A stretch of 64,000 bases of DNA, taken from NCBI RefSeq assembly GCF_024362485.1, contig NZ_CP101457.1:62001-126000 (forward strand), given 5' to 3'. Under the pieces are notes generated by a model. It had not been told where the DNA came from. It did no database searches and worked only from the letters and a program-made list of their open reading frames with translations. Source of the stretch: Natronobeatus ordinarius. Its GTDB lineage: Archaea; Halobacteriota; Halobacteria; Halobacteriales; Natrialbaceae. Each line of letters opens with the position of its first letter. Within the stretch, counting starts at the first letter, position 1. The translations under genes were made by a program, and so were the position numbers. Positions 33,769 to 43,335 of this stretch are shown here, in pieces.

Positions 33769-34167
33769 TCACGCTCGGCTGGCGGTGTGGTCTGCCGCGT
33801 CGGCCTTGCCGTTGGCGTAGGCGTTGTAGGCGGCGAGGGCGGCGACGAGTGCGCCAGTGATCGCCGTCCCCGTTGCGAGTTCGTTGCTCCCCATCTCGAT
33901 GACGTACGGCGAGACGAGCGCCCACAACCCGAGCAGGACGGTCAGCGACGCGACGCCGACGCTCGCCATCCTGTCCTTCGACAGCCGGTAGAAATTGTAG
34001 CCCGCGAGCAGGAAGATCGCCGTCCCGACGAGGGTGTCGTTCCAGTACGCCGCATCGGTTGCCTCGAAGATGAACGGCGACGCGACGAGGTACAGCCCGA
34101 GTAACCCGATGACGGCGCTCACCCACTGCATCGGTCTGTGTTCAGCGTCTGCCTGTTCCGTGCCCAC
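33769..34167 (-). CDS. SPW-repeat membrane protein
   Basis: 132 aa, four predicted membrane helices in two repeats: LGLYLVASPFIFEATDAAYW / DTLVGTAIFLLAGYNFY, and LLGLWALVSPYVIEMGSNEL / TGTAITGALVAALAAYNAY. The N-terminus is uncertain: an ATG at 34211 starts a typical leader (MSETPTDTGTDPGEG) but in another frame, with a G-run (GAGGGGTGGG, 34165-34174) between. Either a GTG start or a frameshift applies. Confidence 0.75.
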   Translation of the reverse strand: MGTEQADAEHRPMQWVSAVIGLLGLYLVASPFIFEATDAAYWNDTLVGTAIFLLAGYNFYRLSKDRMASVGVASLTVLLGLWALVSPYVIEMGSNELATGTAITGALVAALAAYNAYANGKADAADHTASRA

Positions 34168-34211
34168 CCCTCACCGGGGTCCGTTCCGGTGTCGGTTGGT
34201 GTTTCGCTCAT

Positions 34212-34513
34212 GATTTTCTTCGCCGCCGCTACCCGCCATATGTAAAAAACGACGGTGCTTGCACCCGTCGGGGAGATGGTATGCATCTTTTCCTCGCTCG
34301 ATGGTCACCCCATCATCTGTCCTGACCGATCACCGACTCTCGTAGATCGGTTCTCATCTCATGCTACATCGCGCCAGTTCTCGAGGCCGTGGAATCGGGC
34401 TAGCCGCCGGTGTTGAGCACGTCGATCACGGTCTGGCAGTCCAGCGCGTGATCTACGTGATTTACCGGTTGGCCATGGCGGAAACGTCGATGTCGGCTGG
34501 ATAGCTTCCGATC
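34212..34513. other. Intergenic, possible gene remnants
   Basis: No intact gene seen. Short minus-strand frames read like protein ends (DHALDCQTVIDVLNTGG then stop near 34400), suggesting decayed sequence. No clear repeats. Confidence 0.4.
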
Positions 34514-35536
34514 TCAGCCCTGGGAATCCCGTAGGATCAGCGGTCCAATTGCAAGGGTTCGCTTCGCTGCTGTCGCGATCCGCAGGATATACGAGGTCAG
34601 CAGGAAGAACGGAACGAGCGTGATTGTGAAGGTGATCGCGACGACCCAGAGCAGCGTCTCGACCCCGAGGATCACCCCGGTGAACGTCGTCGCATCGGCG
34701 AATGTTATCATCATCCCCGAGACCAGCAGCGCCGGAATCGCGGCGTAGAGGATGTACCGCGAAAGGTTGATCAGTTCCCACTGAAAGTACAGCGTCTTGA
34801 TGTGCTCGCGAGCCGGCCCGAACATCGCGAAGGCCGTACGGAGATCCTCGAGGGCGTCGCGTTGTTCCTCGTCGATGTCGTCCTCGTAGTCGGCCAGCAG
34901 GCGCTCGATTTGGAAGATTTTCCAGGAGTAGTTGTAGTCGATCGAGGCGTGGACGACATCGAACGTGCCGAATTTCGCGCCCTCAAGCTTGTTGCGGACG
35001 GTCTCGGCGTTGCCGGTGATGCTGTCGACGAACTCGTCGATCTCGTCTCTGAGGTCGTCGTTGTCCGTCGACTCCATGGTCTCGTTGAGGGTGTCGGCGC
35101 GCTGCTGTGTCGCATCGATGATCTCACGGATGAACGCCGACGGATCGGCCGGCGCCGGCTTGTCGGTAAGCTCTTTGATGTAATCCCTGAAGTCGAGCGT
35201 CTCGCTCATCCGCGTTCGCTGTTCGCCGAGCGGGCCGTTCTGCTGTGAAATTATCAGCTGACTGATGGTGACGACGAGGATGACACCGGTAATCAGCGCG
35301 CTGATCATCTGCGCGTACAGCGACTCGATAACGCCCCGAGTCTGGAGCAGATCCGAGAGCGTCGGATCGAGGAGGCTCCCGAGCATAAACAGCCCGAAAA
35401 ATGATCCCGCGAGCACGCCGGTGACGAGCTGTCGGTTCGCCCCCATGAGCAGCCAGAGCTTGATTCGACTCTCGTCGGCCCGCTCGCGCATCGTGTCCTG
35501 GGTGCTGACGTCATCCTCGTTCGTGTCGTCACTCAT
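34514..35536 (-). CDS. Integral membrane protein (340 aa) with cytoplasmic helical middle
   Basis: From ATG 35536 (MSDDTNEDDVSTQDTMRERA). Two N-terminal membrane helices (LVTGVLAGSFFGLFMLGSLL; MISALITGVILVVTISQLII) and two C-terminal ones (YILYAAIPALLVSGMMITFA; LLWVVAITFTITLVPFFLLT) flank a ~150-residue helical domain (FIREIIDATQQRADTLNETM). No family name recognised. Its start overlaps the upstream DUF4177-like gene by 8 bases. Confidence 0.7.
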   Translation of the reverse strand: MSDDTNEDDVSTQDTMRERADESRIKLWLLMGANRQLVTGVLAGSFFGLFMLGSLLDPTLSDLLQTRGVIESLYAQMISALITGVILVVTISQLIISQQNGPLGEQRTRMSETLDFRDYIKELTDKPAPADPSAFIREIIDATQQRADTLNETMESTDNDDLRDEIDEFVDSITGNAETVRNKLEGAKFGTFDVVHASIDYNYSWKIFQIERLLADYEDDIDEEQRDALEDLRTAFAMFGPAREHIKTLYFQWELINLSRYILYAAIPALLVSGMMITFADATTFTGVILGVETLLWVVAITFTITLVPFFLLTSYILRIATAAKRTLAIGPLILRDSQG

Positions 35537-35735
35537 CGGCGTCACCACCCGCCTGCCGTTTGAACACGAGGTACTTGGTACCGCCGCCAGTATACTCGAT
35601 CGTATTGACGAACTCCCAGCCCTCTCGCCCGTACTCGTTGAGAAGTTCCTGAGGATCGCTTGCTTCCTCCATCGTCGCCTCGCGGGGTGGCCGGACCGTC
35701 TCGTACTCCCAGACGATCCTCTGGTCCGTTGCCAT
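35529..35735 (-). CDS. DUF4177-like small protein (68 aa)
   Basis: MATDQRIVWEYETVRPPREA, then LLNEYGREGWEFVNTIEYTG and YLVFKRQ. The LN..G..GWE motif is the hallmark of DUF4177. It precedes and overlaps the membrane protein gene, so the two are translated together. Function unknown. Confidence 0.75.
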   Translation of the reverse strand: MATDQRIVWEYETVRPPREATMEEASDPQELLNEYGREGWEFVNTIEYTGGGTKYLVFKRQAGGDADE

Positions 35736-35950
35736 ACTTGTATATCGACGATTCGCTGAAAAAAGGTTCGTGTTGCCATTCCGGATCGACGACTCGAGAG
35801 TCGGTCGACGGTCGCGGGACCAAATCATGCAAAATAAAACAATTGCAGTATCACATACCTCCTGCGTACTGTTCGATGTTCTCCAGTACAGGACATTCAG
35901 AGTACGCTGTCACCACAACTGCTTATGGGGCGAGGAGATGTCTCTCCTCT

Positions 35951-36670
35951 ATGACCGATTCGAATAGTGACGAGTTCGACCCAACAGCACCAGACCAGCG
36001 GGAGATCGGCCGCGAAATGGTCGACGACAGTACGGGGCTCGGTTCGGTGATGGCTCACGCCTATCGCGGAGAGATCGCTCGAGTGGGGACGTGGCGACAG
36101 CGCCTCGACGAGACGACGACGTGGGCGGTGACGCTGATGGCAGCAATCTTGACGTGGGCGTTTTCGAGTCCCGATAACCCACACTATATTTTGCTGATCG
36201 GGATCGTCGTCGTCACCATCTTTCTGGGCATCGAAGCACGGCGGTACCGGGACTACGATGTCTTTCGCTCTCGTGCTCGAGTCATCCAAGAGAACCTGTT
36301 CGCAAACGCCCTCGATCCGTCCCAGGGCACTGAAAGTCACGACTGGCGAGCGGAACTGAGCAGGGACTATCGCAGGCCGACGCTGAAAGTCTCGGTATAC
36401 GAGGCACTCGCAAACCGGCTCCGGCGTGTGTACCTTGCGCTGCTCGGTGTCCTTTTGATCGCGTGGGTCTTCAGGATTACAGCGTTCGCGCCGCGCCAAG
36501 ACTGGCTGACAACCGCTGAAATCGCCCGTATCCCCGGGATTGCTGTGGTTGCCGTTGTGGGTGTGTTCTACGTCGTATTGCTGGGCGTCACCTTCTGGCC
36601 CCACGAGCGCCATGCCAAGGGTGAATTCCGTGAAGGAGACCCGGACGACTGGAAAGAGACAGACCGATAA
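35951..36670 (+). CDS. DUF2270 membrane protein (239 aa)
   Basis: From ATG 35951. MAHAYRGEIARVGTWRQRLD, then TTWAVTLMAAILTWAFS, IGIVVVTIFLGIEARRYRDY, DVFRSRARVIQENLFA. The motif GIEARRYRDYDVFRSRAR is typical of DUF2270. Four membrane helices in two pairs. Function unknown. Confidence 0.8.
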   Translation: MTDSNSDEFDPTAPDQREIGREMVDDSTGLGSVMAHAYRGEIARVGTWRQRLDETTTWAVTLMAAILTWAFSSPDNPHYILLIGIVVVTIFLGIEARRYRDYDVFRSRARVIQENLFANALDPSQGTESHDWRAELSRDYRRPTLKVSVYEALANRLRRVYLALLGVLLIAWVFRITAFAPRQDWLTTAEIARIPGIAVVAVVGVFYVVLLGVTFWPHERHAKGEFREGDPDDWKETDR

Positions 36671-36792
36671 ATCCGTTCCCTGTGTTGTCCGATTCAATCT
36701 CGACAGATCGACTGCCCACTACGCGTGCGTACGGATCGTCCCTTGTTCACTCACTCAGTTAATCAAAACAGCAACTGCTCGTGAAAATGTTG

Positions 36793-36800
36793 TATATTTA
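36793..36800 (+). promoter_or_regulatory. TATA-like box for the third DUF7344 gene
   Basis: TATATTTA centred ~29 bp before ATG 36826, preceded by an A-rich BRE-like stretch (GTGAAAATG), as for leaderless transcripts. Confidence 0.55.
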
Positions 36801-36825
36801 ACAGGGTTGAAGACAAATACATATC

Positions 36826-37206
36826 ATGGGGACCAAAACGATCGATGATGATGAATTATTTGACGCTTTGGCTGACAGCCGTCGACGCCAGTTGTTAGTC
36901 GAGTTGTTAACCCACAACCCGCAACACGTTCCGGAACTCTCTAGAAAGTCACAGGAGATCGCTAAAGCTGACGAGAAGCTCTTCCAACAACACCTGTCCA
37001 GCTCCCGAACGATTCCAGGAGTGGACGAGGGACTCCTTCGGTTGCACTACATTCATCTTCCTAAATTGGCCGACTACGGTTTCATCGAGTGGGACCGAAA
37101 CACCCACGTCGTAACGAAAGGCCCACGGTTCGACGAGATGAGGCCCTTGCTCGAACCATTGATCGACCAACAAAAAGAAGAGACCGTTGTACTCCTTCGT
37201 GAGTGA
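36826..37206 (+). CDS. DUF7344-type winged-helix regulator
   Basis: 126 aa. LFDALADSRRRQLLVELLTH begins the HTH. The signature LRLHYIHLPKLADYGFIEWD and THVVTKGPRFDEMRPLLEPL follow. Last gene of the regulator block, convergent with the transfer operon. Confidence 0.8.
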   Translation: MGTKTIDDDELFDALADSRRRQLLVELLTHNPQHVPELSRKSQEIAKADEKLFQQHLSSSRTIPGVDEGLLRLHYIHLPKLADYGFIEWDRNTHVVTKGPRFDEMRPLLEPLIDQQKEETVVLLRE

Positions 37207-37310
37207 GAGGGTATGGCGTTCAATGTTTCACCTGTACTTCCCATTCTCTACGAGTTCAATAGGCCTGTGACTGGTTCTATAACACGCTATCCAATTGGTT
37301 CCCAGCAGAG

Positions 37311-38822
37311 CTAGAACTCTCCCCCCGTAGATTCAGCCTCATCTAGTTGGCCGTACATCTCATCGGGAAATGGGAGACTTCCCCAGATGGAGTATGGGCA
37401 CTTCTCCTGCCCGATGCAGTACCGCTGCATATCGTCGTTGTCGCAGTTCATCGGAAGCGGGGTGTCGCCTCCGATCGTGTTCGAGAACTCGTAGCGAATC
37501 TGGTAGTCGGTGACCTGTTCATCGTACCATGGCCACCGCGAGAAGACGCTCTTGAGATCCCCGACAATCGTCTCGAGGTCGCTGTCCTGATACTGTGGCA
37601 GCCACATCACCATCCGGGCGAAGTTGTACAGGTCTTTTCGGACTGGTTTCTTCTCGTGGAGGCGTTCGGCCATGTTCGCCATACAGGGGAGTTCAAACAG
37701 GTCTTCGATTGACTCGACGGTGAGTGGCTGGACGCCTCGCGAAGACTCCTGAATCCGATAGTGGTTCGTATTTCCGTGCCGTCGGATAGTGAGGCTTCGG
37801 TGGTCGCGCTGGGATGCAAGGAGATTCCCAAGACTCCGAGGACTAGAGATACGATTACACACGTCCCGCTTCCAGTCCGCTTCCGGATCGTACGCCTCCA
37901 CTGCTTCAAACAGCTCCTTCCCCGAGTGGAACTTCCCCAGTGTGGTGACTTCGTCTGGTGCGTCTCGAATTGCGTCCCGTAGCACACGGATGGTTCGCTC
38001 ACCGGGGTTCCAGTCTCGCCAGATTCGTTCGTGGTGTCCTGTCTCGATGAAGCGGTCGATGCGCTCTGTGATGGCCGATTCATTCGTTGTTAGCCACGTG
38101 AGCTGGTCTCCGGAGAGGTTCTCTTCTTGGACTCGCAGGAGCTTTTTGAACGCGCGTCTGGCGTACTCGCGATACTTCGTATCGAAATCGCCGACTGGTA
38201 CGTAGAGGTGGTTGTTCTTAACGCGAGTGAGCAGTTCCCCAGCCTCTCCTGTCTCAGTGTCGGCGTGAACGAGGCAGTTCCTCGACGCCGCAGCTATCGG
38301 GATTTCGAGGTACAACCCACCACCGAACTCGGGCATTTCTTTGACTCCCGTACAAACACGACCGGGGTGCGGACCATCCTCTCCGGGGGCTTTCGCGTAC
38401 AGCACCTCTGCTATATCCTGTTGGAGACTCCCATCACCGAATTCTCGAAGGAGGGAAGCGAGATTATTGACGTACAACTCTCGAATATCGTAGAGAACCT
38501 GCACCTTTCGCGGTGGGGCGTGCTCGAACTTCGGGTGTGCCTTGACGCAGATCGCGCTCAACGTCGCGAGGACGGCGAGTGTTCCCGGTTCGTCGACGAA
38601 CGGTTCCTCCGCAGCGTTTGTCCTGACGTTTTCTTTGAACGCCGCCGTTCCGAACCGTTCGAGGTCGTTCAGCAGATCTGCTGGTTGATCTTCGCCGTCG
38701 ACGATGTAGCGATTGTAGCCCCGCGTGAACAGCTGGTTGATCCGCGTCGTGCCGTATTCCAGCGGGAGCGCCGCAACGCGATAGGCGGTACGCTCGTCCT
38801 TGACAGGCGTCGACTGAGTCAT
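37311..38822 (-). CDS. PriL-like primase large subunit (503 aa)
   Basis: The C-terminal domain matches the Fe-S domain of archaeal/eukaryotic PriL: FELPCMANMAERLHEKK (first Cys), YDEQVTDYQIRYEF (the T-x-YQ block), then PLPMNCDNDDMQRYC and GQEKCPYS (three more Cys), giving four Cys for a 4Fe-4S cluster. The N-terminal half is helical (TTRINQLFTRGYNRYI). Its start overlaps the PriS-like stop by four bases. It is the last gene of the transfer operon. Confidence 0.8.
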   Translation of the reverse strand: MTQSTPVKDERTAYRVAALPLEYGTTRINQLFTRGYNRYIVDGEDQPADLLNDLERFGTAAFKENVRTNAAEEPFVDEPGTLAVLATLSAICVKAHPKFEHAPPRKVQVLYDIRELYVNNLASLLREFGDGSLQQDIAEVLYAKAPGEDGPHPGRVCTGVKEMPEFGGGLYLEIPIAAASRNCLVHADTETGEAGELLTRVKNNHLYVPVGDFDTKYREYARRAFKKLLRVQEENLSGDQLTWLTTNESAITERIDRFIETGHHERIWRDWNPGERTIRVLRDAIRDAPDEVTTLGKFHSGKELFEAVEAYDPEADWKRDVCNRISSPRSLGNLLASQRDHRSLTIRRHGNTNHYRIQESSRGVQPLTVESIEDLFELPCMANMAERLHEKKPVRKDLYNFARMVMWLPQYQDSDLETIVGDLKSVFSRWPWYDEQVTDYQIRYEFSNTIGGDTPLPMNCDNDDMQRYCIGQEKCPYSIWGSLPFPDEMYGQLDEAESTGGEF

Positions 38823-39703
38823 GACTGGAGCACCTCCGGTGTCGCAGACCGAACGTCGAAGTCCGGGCTCTCGATCGGCGTGACGATACTACAGACGTCA
38901 GCGTGCAACGAGTAGGGTAGCCGGGCGACCCTCCGACGATCGGCGGTAACCACGGGATCGATGGGTATCTCGTAGGTGTCTTGCAGAAGGTCGTTCAGCA
39001 CTTCTCGACTCTTGGCGTCGTACCGATGAGCGGGATCAGTATCGAGGAGATAGACGTGAACGCCCTGGCCGCTGTACACTACCATCGTGTCTTCGGCGTT
39101 GAAGTCGTCCTCGAAGATCTCTCGCACCTCGAAGCCGTACTCGATGGCCCGTTCGATATCCTCGAAAGAATACGGGTAGCCTGCTGGGTCTGCTTCGAGA
39201 ATTCCCGCGGTATCGAGCAGCTCCTCGCTATCCCCCATAGATTCCTCATCCAATATCGCTTGCGCTGCCCGTTTTCGGGCTATCGTTTTCGCGTCGATAT
39301 CGACGAGGAGCACCCACGGCCGTTCCCAGTGATCGAGGGCGTAGTAGACCGCATCAGGACACGGGTCTGGTTTGTCAAGCAAGTTGGGATCTGCGAGCGC
39401 GAAGTCACTCCGATCGAGTGGATCGTTTCGTGCTGGATGGCGGATGAACTCGAGGACGTCGTCGAAGTCGTGGAACGCCGCCGTGATCCGCTCACCTGAG
39501 ACGTTCGTCTGCCACGTATCTCGCCGAATGAAGTCCTTGTCTGGGACTCCATCTTTCCGGACCGGGTGGGGGTCTCGAAACGCAAGCGCGTACTGTTTCG
39601 GCCCCTTGGCTGTGATGAACGACGGGAGTTCGTCACGGTACGAGGGGAACTCTTCGGTGTAGTACCTGTAGATCTCTTCGCGAGTCGCCTGACGCCACGT
39701 CAT
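38819..39703 (-). CDS. PriS-like archaeo-eukaryotic primase catalytic subunit (294 aa)
   Basis: Catalytic motifs in order: PWVLLVDIDAKT (DID at 135-137, metal-binding), MVVYSGQGVHVYLLD (210-221, corresponding to the SGRGxH motif of PriS) and IDPVVTADRRRVARLPYSLH (D-x-R-x-LP-x-SLH). The N-terminal IYRYYTEEFPSYRDELP also fits PriS. It would synthesise RNA or DNA primers with its PriL partner. It overlaps both neighbours by four bases (ATGA), including the coupling-protein gene, so primase and transfer proteins are translated together. Confidence 0.85.
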   Translation of the reverse strand: MTWRQATREEIYRYYTEEFPSYRDELPSFITAKGPKQYALAFRDPHPVRKDGVPDKDFIRRDTWQTNVSGERITAAFHDFDDVLEFIRHPARNDPLDRSDFALADPNLLDKPDPCPDAVYYALDHWERPWVLLVDIDAKTIARKRAAQAILDEESMGDSEELLDTAGILEADPAGYPYSFEDIERAIEYGFEVREIFEDDFNAEDTMVVYSGQGVHVYLLDTDPAHRYDAKSREVLNDLLQDTYEIPIDPVVTADRRRVARLPYSLHADVCSIVTPIESPDFDVRSATPEVLQS

Positions 39704-42700
39704 GAATTGAACTCCTGATCGAGTTTGTTGAAGCTCCGAATCGTCGTCAGCCCAGCTGCATCGAACGATTCAACGGCCTCTCGAATGTCGGAGAACGATC
39801 GGGCTGCACGGCCGCTCACACTGCTTTCGATTCGGTCGGCCTCTGCGAGATGGTCTAATACCTCGACGGCGGTCTCGCGTCTGTTGAACGCCCAGACAAC
39901 GTTTGCGTCCACCCGACTCTGCTTGTCGTAGTCGTCGACCGGAGCGTGTTTGTTATTACTCGCGAGTTCGGCTTCACCGACCCACACGAGTTCTCCGTCA
40001 GCATCGAGACCGGCAACGTCGAACACCGTCTCCTCATCGTACTCGTAGTAAGATTCGACCTTCTCGACATCGTCGCGGGCTTCTAACCACAGTTCGAGCA
40101 GCTTCACACCGACCTTGTGCGGCGTCTTCTCACCGATATCTCCCTGACCAGGGCCGACCTTGAGCTTCTGGCCGAGCAGTTCGCGCCCTGCTGGGAGAAC
40201 GGTATAGTACTTCCGACCGCATGCTCGTCCTTCCTCCAGCAGGTCTTGATCGACGAGCCGTTGCACGTCCAGGTCGTCAAAGTCGTTCTTGAACGCACTC
40301 ATCGAATCCAAGAGTGTGTGGTCCGGGGCGTCACCATTCATCACGTCGAGGATGCGAGTCAGGAATCGGATGTCGTCGTGAGTGAGCCCGCGCTGTCGAA
40401 GCTCGTCATCTGGGACGGTTACACCACCAGCCTGTACTGGCGACTGTAATGGCGACGATCCGTTCTCGTCAACAGCTGTTTCCTCTTTTTCACCGACTAG
40501 TTCTCTCGACGCAGTTGACTCGGAATCTCCAAACAGTAAGTTGGTGGTGCCCGCTTCTTTTTCTCCCTCTTCGTCAGCTGCTGAACCACTGGTTGCCTGT
40601 CCGATGAACGACGACTGCGTCGAGTCCACAGGGCTAGCCGATTCTGCGGATGTCGACAGTACATCGATTGATCTACTTCCCCATCCTTCATTGTCGGCTG
40701 CCTCCGATTCGCCTGGGGCCTCAGCAAGCCCGTACTGGGTCTGTGTTCGCTCCGACAGCCGAGGGAGAGCCACGGTCTCGAAGTGATCCTCTTGTTCGGC
40801 AGAGAGCGGCTCGTCGCTCTCTGGATGGCCGGCTGCTATCGGGAGCGGCTTTACCGAGAACGGGGCTGGACCCGTCTCCCCGAATGACGGGCTCGGGAGT
40901 TGCGCGATCCACTCCCCGCTGGGGAGCGTGTTGATCCGATTTCGGAGGTCAGTCGGGCTCAGGTCTTCGTGGGCCAGCGACTCGGCGAGCGCGCGTTCGA
41001 TGGAGATGTTCCCGATGAGCTTCGTTTTGATATTGTTAAGGACCTCGTCGTAGGCACGCTCGCTTCGATTCCTGACCTGTCCGGGGAACTGCATCACCAG
41101 TCCCATGCTCAGGCCGAACGACCGACCTTGGGGAAGCAGCTGCTCGGAAACGAGTTTCGTCGAGGCGACGGGGGCTGCCTCCTCGATGATGAGGTTGGTG
41201 AGATTCTCGTAGTCTGTCTTCCCATCACGTCGACGAACCCGCACTGCGTCCCAGAGGTTACTCAACAGGAGGAGTGTAATTGCTCGCTGAGCCTCCGGGC
41301 GGAGATCACCCAAGTCGAACAAGATCGTGGCATCTTCGTCGAGGAACTCACAGAAGTCGAATCGGTTGTCGACGTAGTCGCCGTTATCCCCCTGTTCCGG
41401 AACGTGACTGAAGATACGTCGCAGGTGCGCGTCCTCTCTAAGTTTGTCGAGGCGGTTCCCAACGGCGTCCATCGACACCTGGAATTGTCGGTCATCTTTC
41501 TCAAAGTGGCGCGTAAGCGACTCCTCGACATTTTGGTTCTCGGCAGCGACAGGAGGGACTGTCCGCTCGCGTTGCATCTGGAGTGCAGCCGCAAAGAGAT
41601 CATCGAGGCCGAAGGCGTCACTACCGTATTCCTCGTCGAAGAGCGCCTTGATGAGGTAGCTGAGAATCTCGTTGGCGACGAACGCCTGTTCGTACTTTTT
41701 ACGACCCATGACCATCCGCATGATGTCGTGGAAGTGATCGACCTTGTCTTGGATCGCATCTTCGCGCCTCCACCCCGCTTCAAGTGTCGAACGAATATCG
41801 AAGAAAGAGAAAGCAGGGAGGGTTTCGGGAACGCAGAACTGATAGGTGTTGTCCAATCCGTTGAATCGGTCATAGTGACAGCGAAGATAGTTCGCACACA
41901 TTCCATCGCCTTTCGGATCGACGATAATAACCGGCCCACCCGTCCTCTCCCTGAGAGACAGCGCATCATTGATGATTGCTTTCGACTTTCCGCCCCCAGT
42001 TGATGCAAACCTGCCGTAGTGTCTCGTTAAGAGATTTGGCGGAATCCGTACCGGATCTGGTTGGATCGTACTATTTTCATCAAGTGCATATCCGATCGCC
42101 ATCCCTTCACGAAACTGTGCCATCAAATCGGGATTCGGTCGTGGCAGTGGATTGCGACTGCGCTGCTCTGAACGCGCACCTCGAGAGCCCTCAACAGTCA
42201 AATCATCGGCGCTCGGGACAACAACCATGTTTGCGAGTTCGTCCGCATTGAACACGAAATCTGGCCGCTTCTTCCCGCTACCAGCGATCATCTCTCCGTT
42301 GAGAACTCGCTCGAGATGGCGTTGACCTCGTTTGGCTTTCTGCCGATCGAGGAATCCTTTCTCTCGGATACGCCGTCCGTAGAGTTCGTAAAACGGACCG
42401 TCGAGTGGATGGAGTGCTGCCTTCAGCTGCTCGAGTTCTGCGCGGATCTCAACATCGCCGCCAGGAGCCATTGCAACGGCTCGAGCATTGACGGTGAACG
42501 TTCGACGTGGGTGTTTGCCGTCGATTCTCTGAATACGGTTTTTTGTCTCCTGAGACAGCTCTCGATCTGCAGGATCTGCATCGACAGGCTCGAGCCATGA
42601 GCCGATGAGGTCCTCGGCCCAAGTATCGCGTCCCTCTTTGAGGTCCATTTTTCGGATTTCAGCATCATCCCGCCAATCAGGTTTGCGCTGCCAGAGAATC

Positions 42701-43335
42701 TGATAGACAGTTGGTGCGGTCATCTCATGGAGGACCTCAACAACGGCCGAAAGCGGAGGTTGCTCTGATTCATATTCTTCATCGGGTTCGTCGACGACAA
42801 ACGGCGCGATGGTCGTCATCCAGTCTTCTTTGCGGCCAGTTTTACCGAGCCACTCGACCCCCAGTGGTGAGGGCTTCGGGGTTTCGTCTTCTATTTCACC
42901 TTCATCGAAACCTTCCAAATCACTCTCTCCCGTATCAGTTCGAGGATTCTCTCGATTCAACGCTCCCTGTTCCTCAGACTCGAGATCTTCCCTCGCCAAG
43001 TCGGGTTCAGGTGTGAGAACCGCCTCGAGATCGAGTTCCGTTCGCATAACCGTGAACGTGGTCGGGTAAATCGACCGGAGGCGCTTTTCAAGCGTGTTGA
43101 GGTGTTCTTCCTGGTTGACCCCGTAGTAGAACTCTACTGGTGCATCAGGACCTGCAGAGACGGCGAGGAATTCGAACGTTGGTGGAGCTGTGTCCACTCT
43201 GGGCCTCACCCGGTTCCAGAAACTCTCTGCCGCTGGGTTCGACAGTTTATGAAGACTCTCAAGAGCGGCTGGAATATCCGACCGACGGAGTGGTCCCGAC
43301 GTCGGAGTCACTTTCAGATACTCGTTGTTACTCAT
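39700..43335 (-). CDS. VirD4/TraG-like coupling ATPase (1211 aa)
   Basis: From ATG 43335 (MSNNEYLKVTPTSGPLRRSD). Walker A FASTGGGKSKA lies near residue 446, with VIIVDPKGDG just after it. Walker B is NLIIEEAAPV, with FGLSMGLVMQFPGQV after it. These match the TraG/VirD4/HerA type. About 440 N-terminal residues precede the ATPase. The C-terminal ~350 residues include an acidic disordered stretch, a winged-helix-like region (LTHDDIRFLTRILDVMNGD) and a nuclease-like or restriction-like fold (VFDVAGLDADGELVWVGEAE). The long C-terminus is not usual for VirD4. It would bring substrate DNA to the transfer channel. Confidence 0.8.
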   Translation of the reverse strand: MSNNEYLKVTPTSGPLRRSDIPAALESLHKLSNPAAESFWNRVRPRVDTAPPTFEFLAVSAGPDAPVEFYYGVNQEEHLNTLEKRLRSIYPTTFTVMRTELDLEAVLTPEPDLAREDLESEEQGALNRENPRTDTGESDLEGFDEGEIEDETPKPSPLGVEWLGKTGRKEDWMTTIAPFVVDEPDEEYESEQPPLSAVVEVLHEMTAPTVYQILWQRKPDWRDDAEIRKMDLKEGRDTWAEDLIGSWLEPVDADPADRELSQETKNRIQRIDGKHPRRTFTVNARAVAMAPGGDVEIRAELEQLKAALHPLDGPFYELYGRRIREKGFLDRQKAKRGQRHLERVLNGEMIAGSGKKRPDFVFNADELANMVVVPSADDLTVEGSRGARSEQRSRNPLPRPNPDLMAQFREGMAIGYALDENSTIQPDPVRIPPNLLTRHYGRFASTGGGKSKAIINDALSLRERTGGPVIIVDPKGDGMCANYLRCHYDRFNGLDNTYQFCVPETLPAFSFFDIRSTLEAGWRREDAIQDKVDHFHDIMRMVMGRKKYEQAFVANEILSYLIKALFDEEYGSDAFGLDDLFAAALQMQRERTVPPVAAENQNVEESLTRHFEKDDRQFQVSMDAVGNRLDKLREDAHLRRIFSHVPEQGDNGDYVDNRFDFCEFLDEDATILFDLGDLRPEAQRAITLLLLSNLWDAVRVRRRDGKTDYENLTNLIIEEAAPVASTKLVSEQLLPQGRSFGLSMGLVMQFPGQVRNRSERAYDEVLNNIKTKLIGNISIERALAESLAHEDLSPTDLRNRINTLPSGEWIAQLPSPSFGETGPAPFSVKPLPIAAGHPESDEPLSAEQEDHFETVALPRLSERTQTQYGLAEAPGESEAADNEGWGSRSIDVLSTSAESASPVDSTQSSFIGQATSGSAADEEGEKEAGTTNLLFGDSESTASRELVGEKEETAVDENGSSPLQSPVQAGGVTVPDDELRQRGLTHDDIRFLTRILDVMNGDAPDHTLLDSMSAFKNDFDDLDVQRLVDQDLLEEGRACGRKYYTVLPAGRELLGQKLKVGPGQGDIGEKTPHKVGVKLLELWLEARDDVEKVESYYEYDEETVFDVAGLDADGELVWVGEAELASNNKHAPVDDYDKQSRVDANVVWAFNRRETAVEVLDHLAEADRIESSVSGRAARSFSDIREAVESFDAAGLTTIRSFNKLDQEFNS

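Noticed and set aside
34359-34781. Minus-strand frame ending RFHGLENWRDVA
   Set aside because: Mostly antisense overlap of the membrane protein gene; the short end looks protein-like but cannot be tied to a family.
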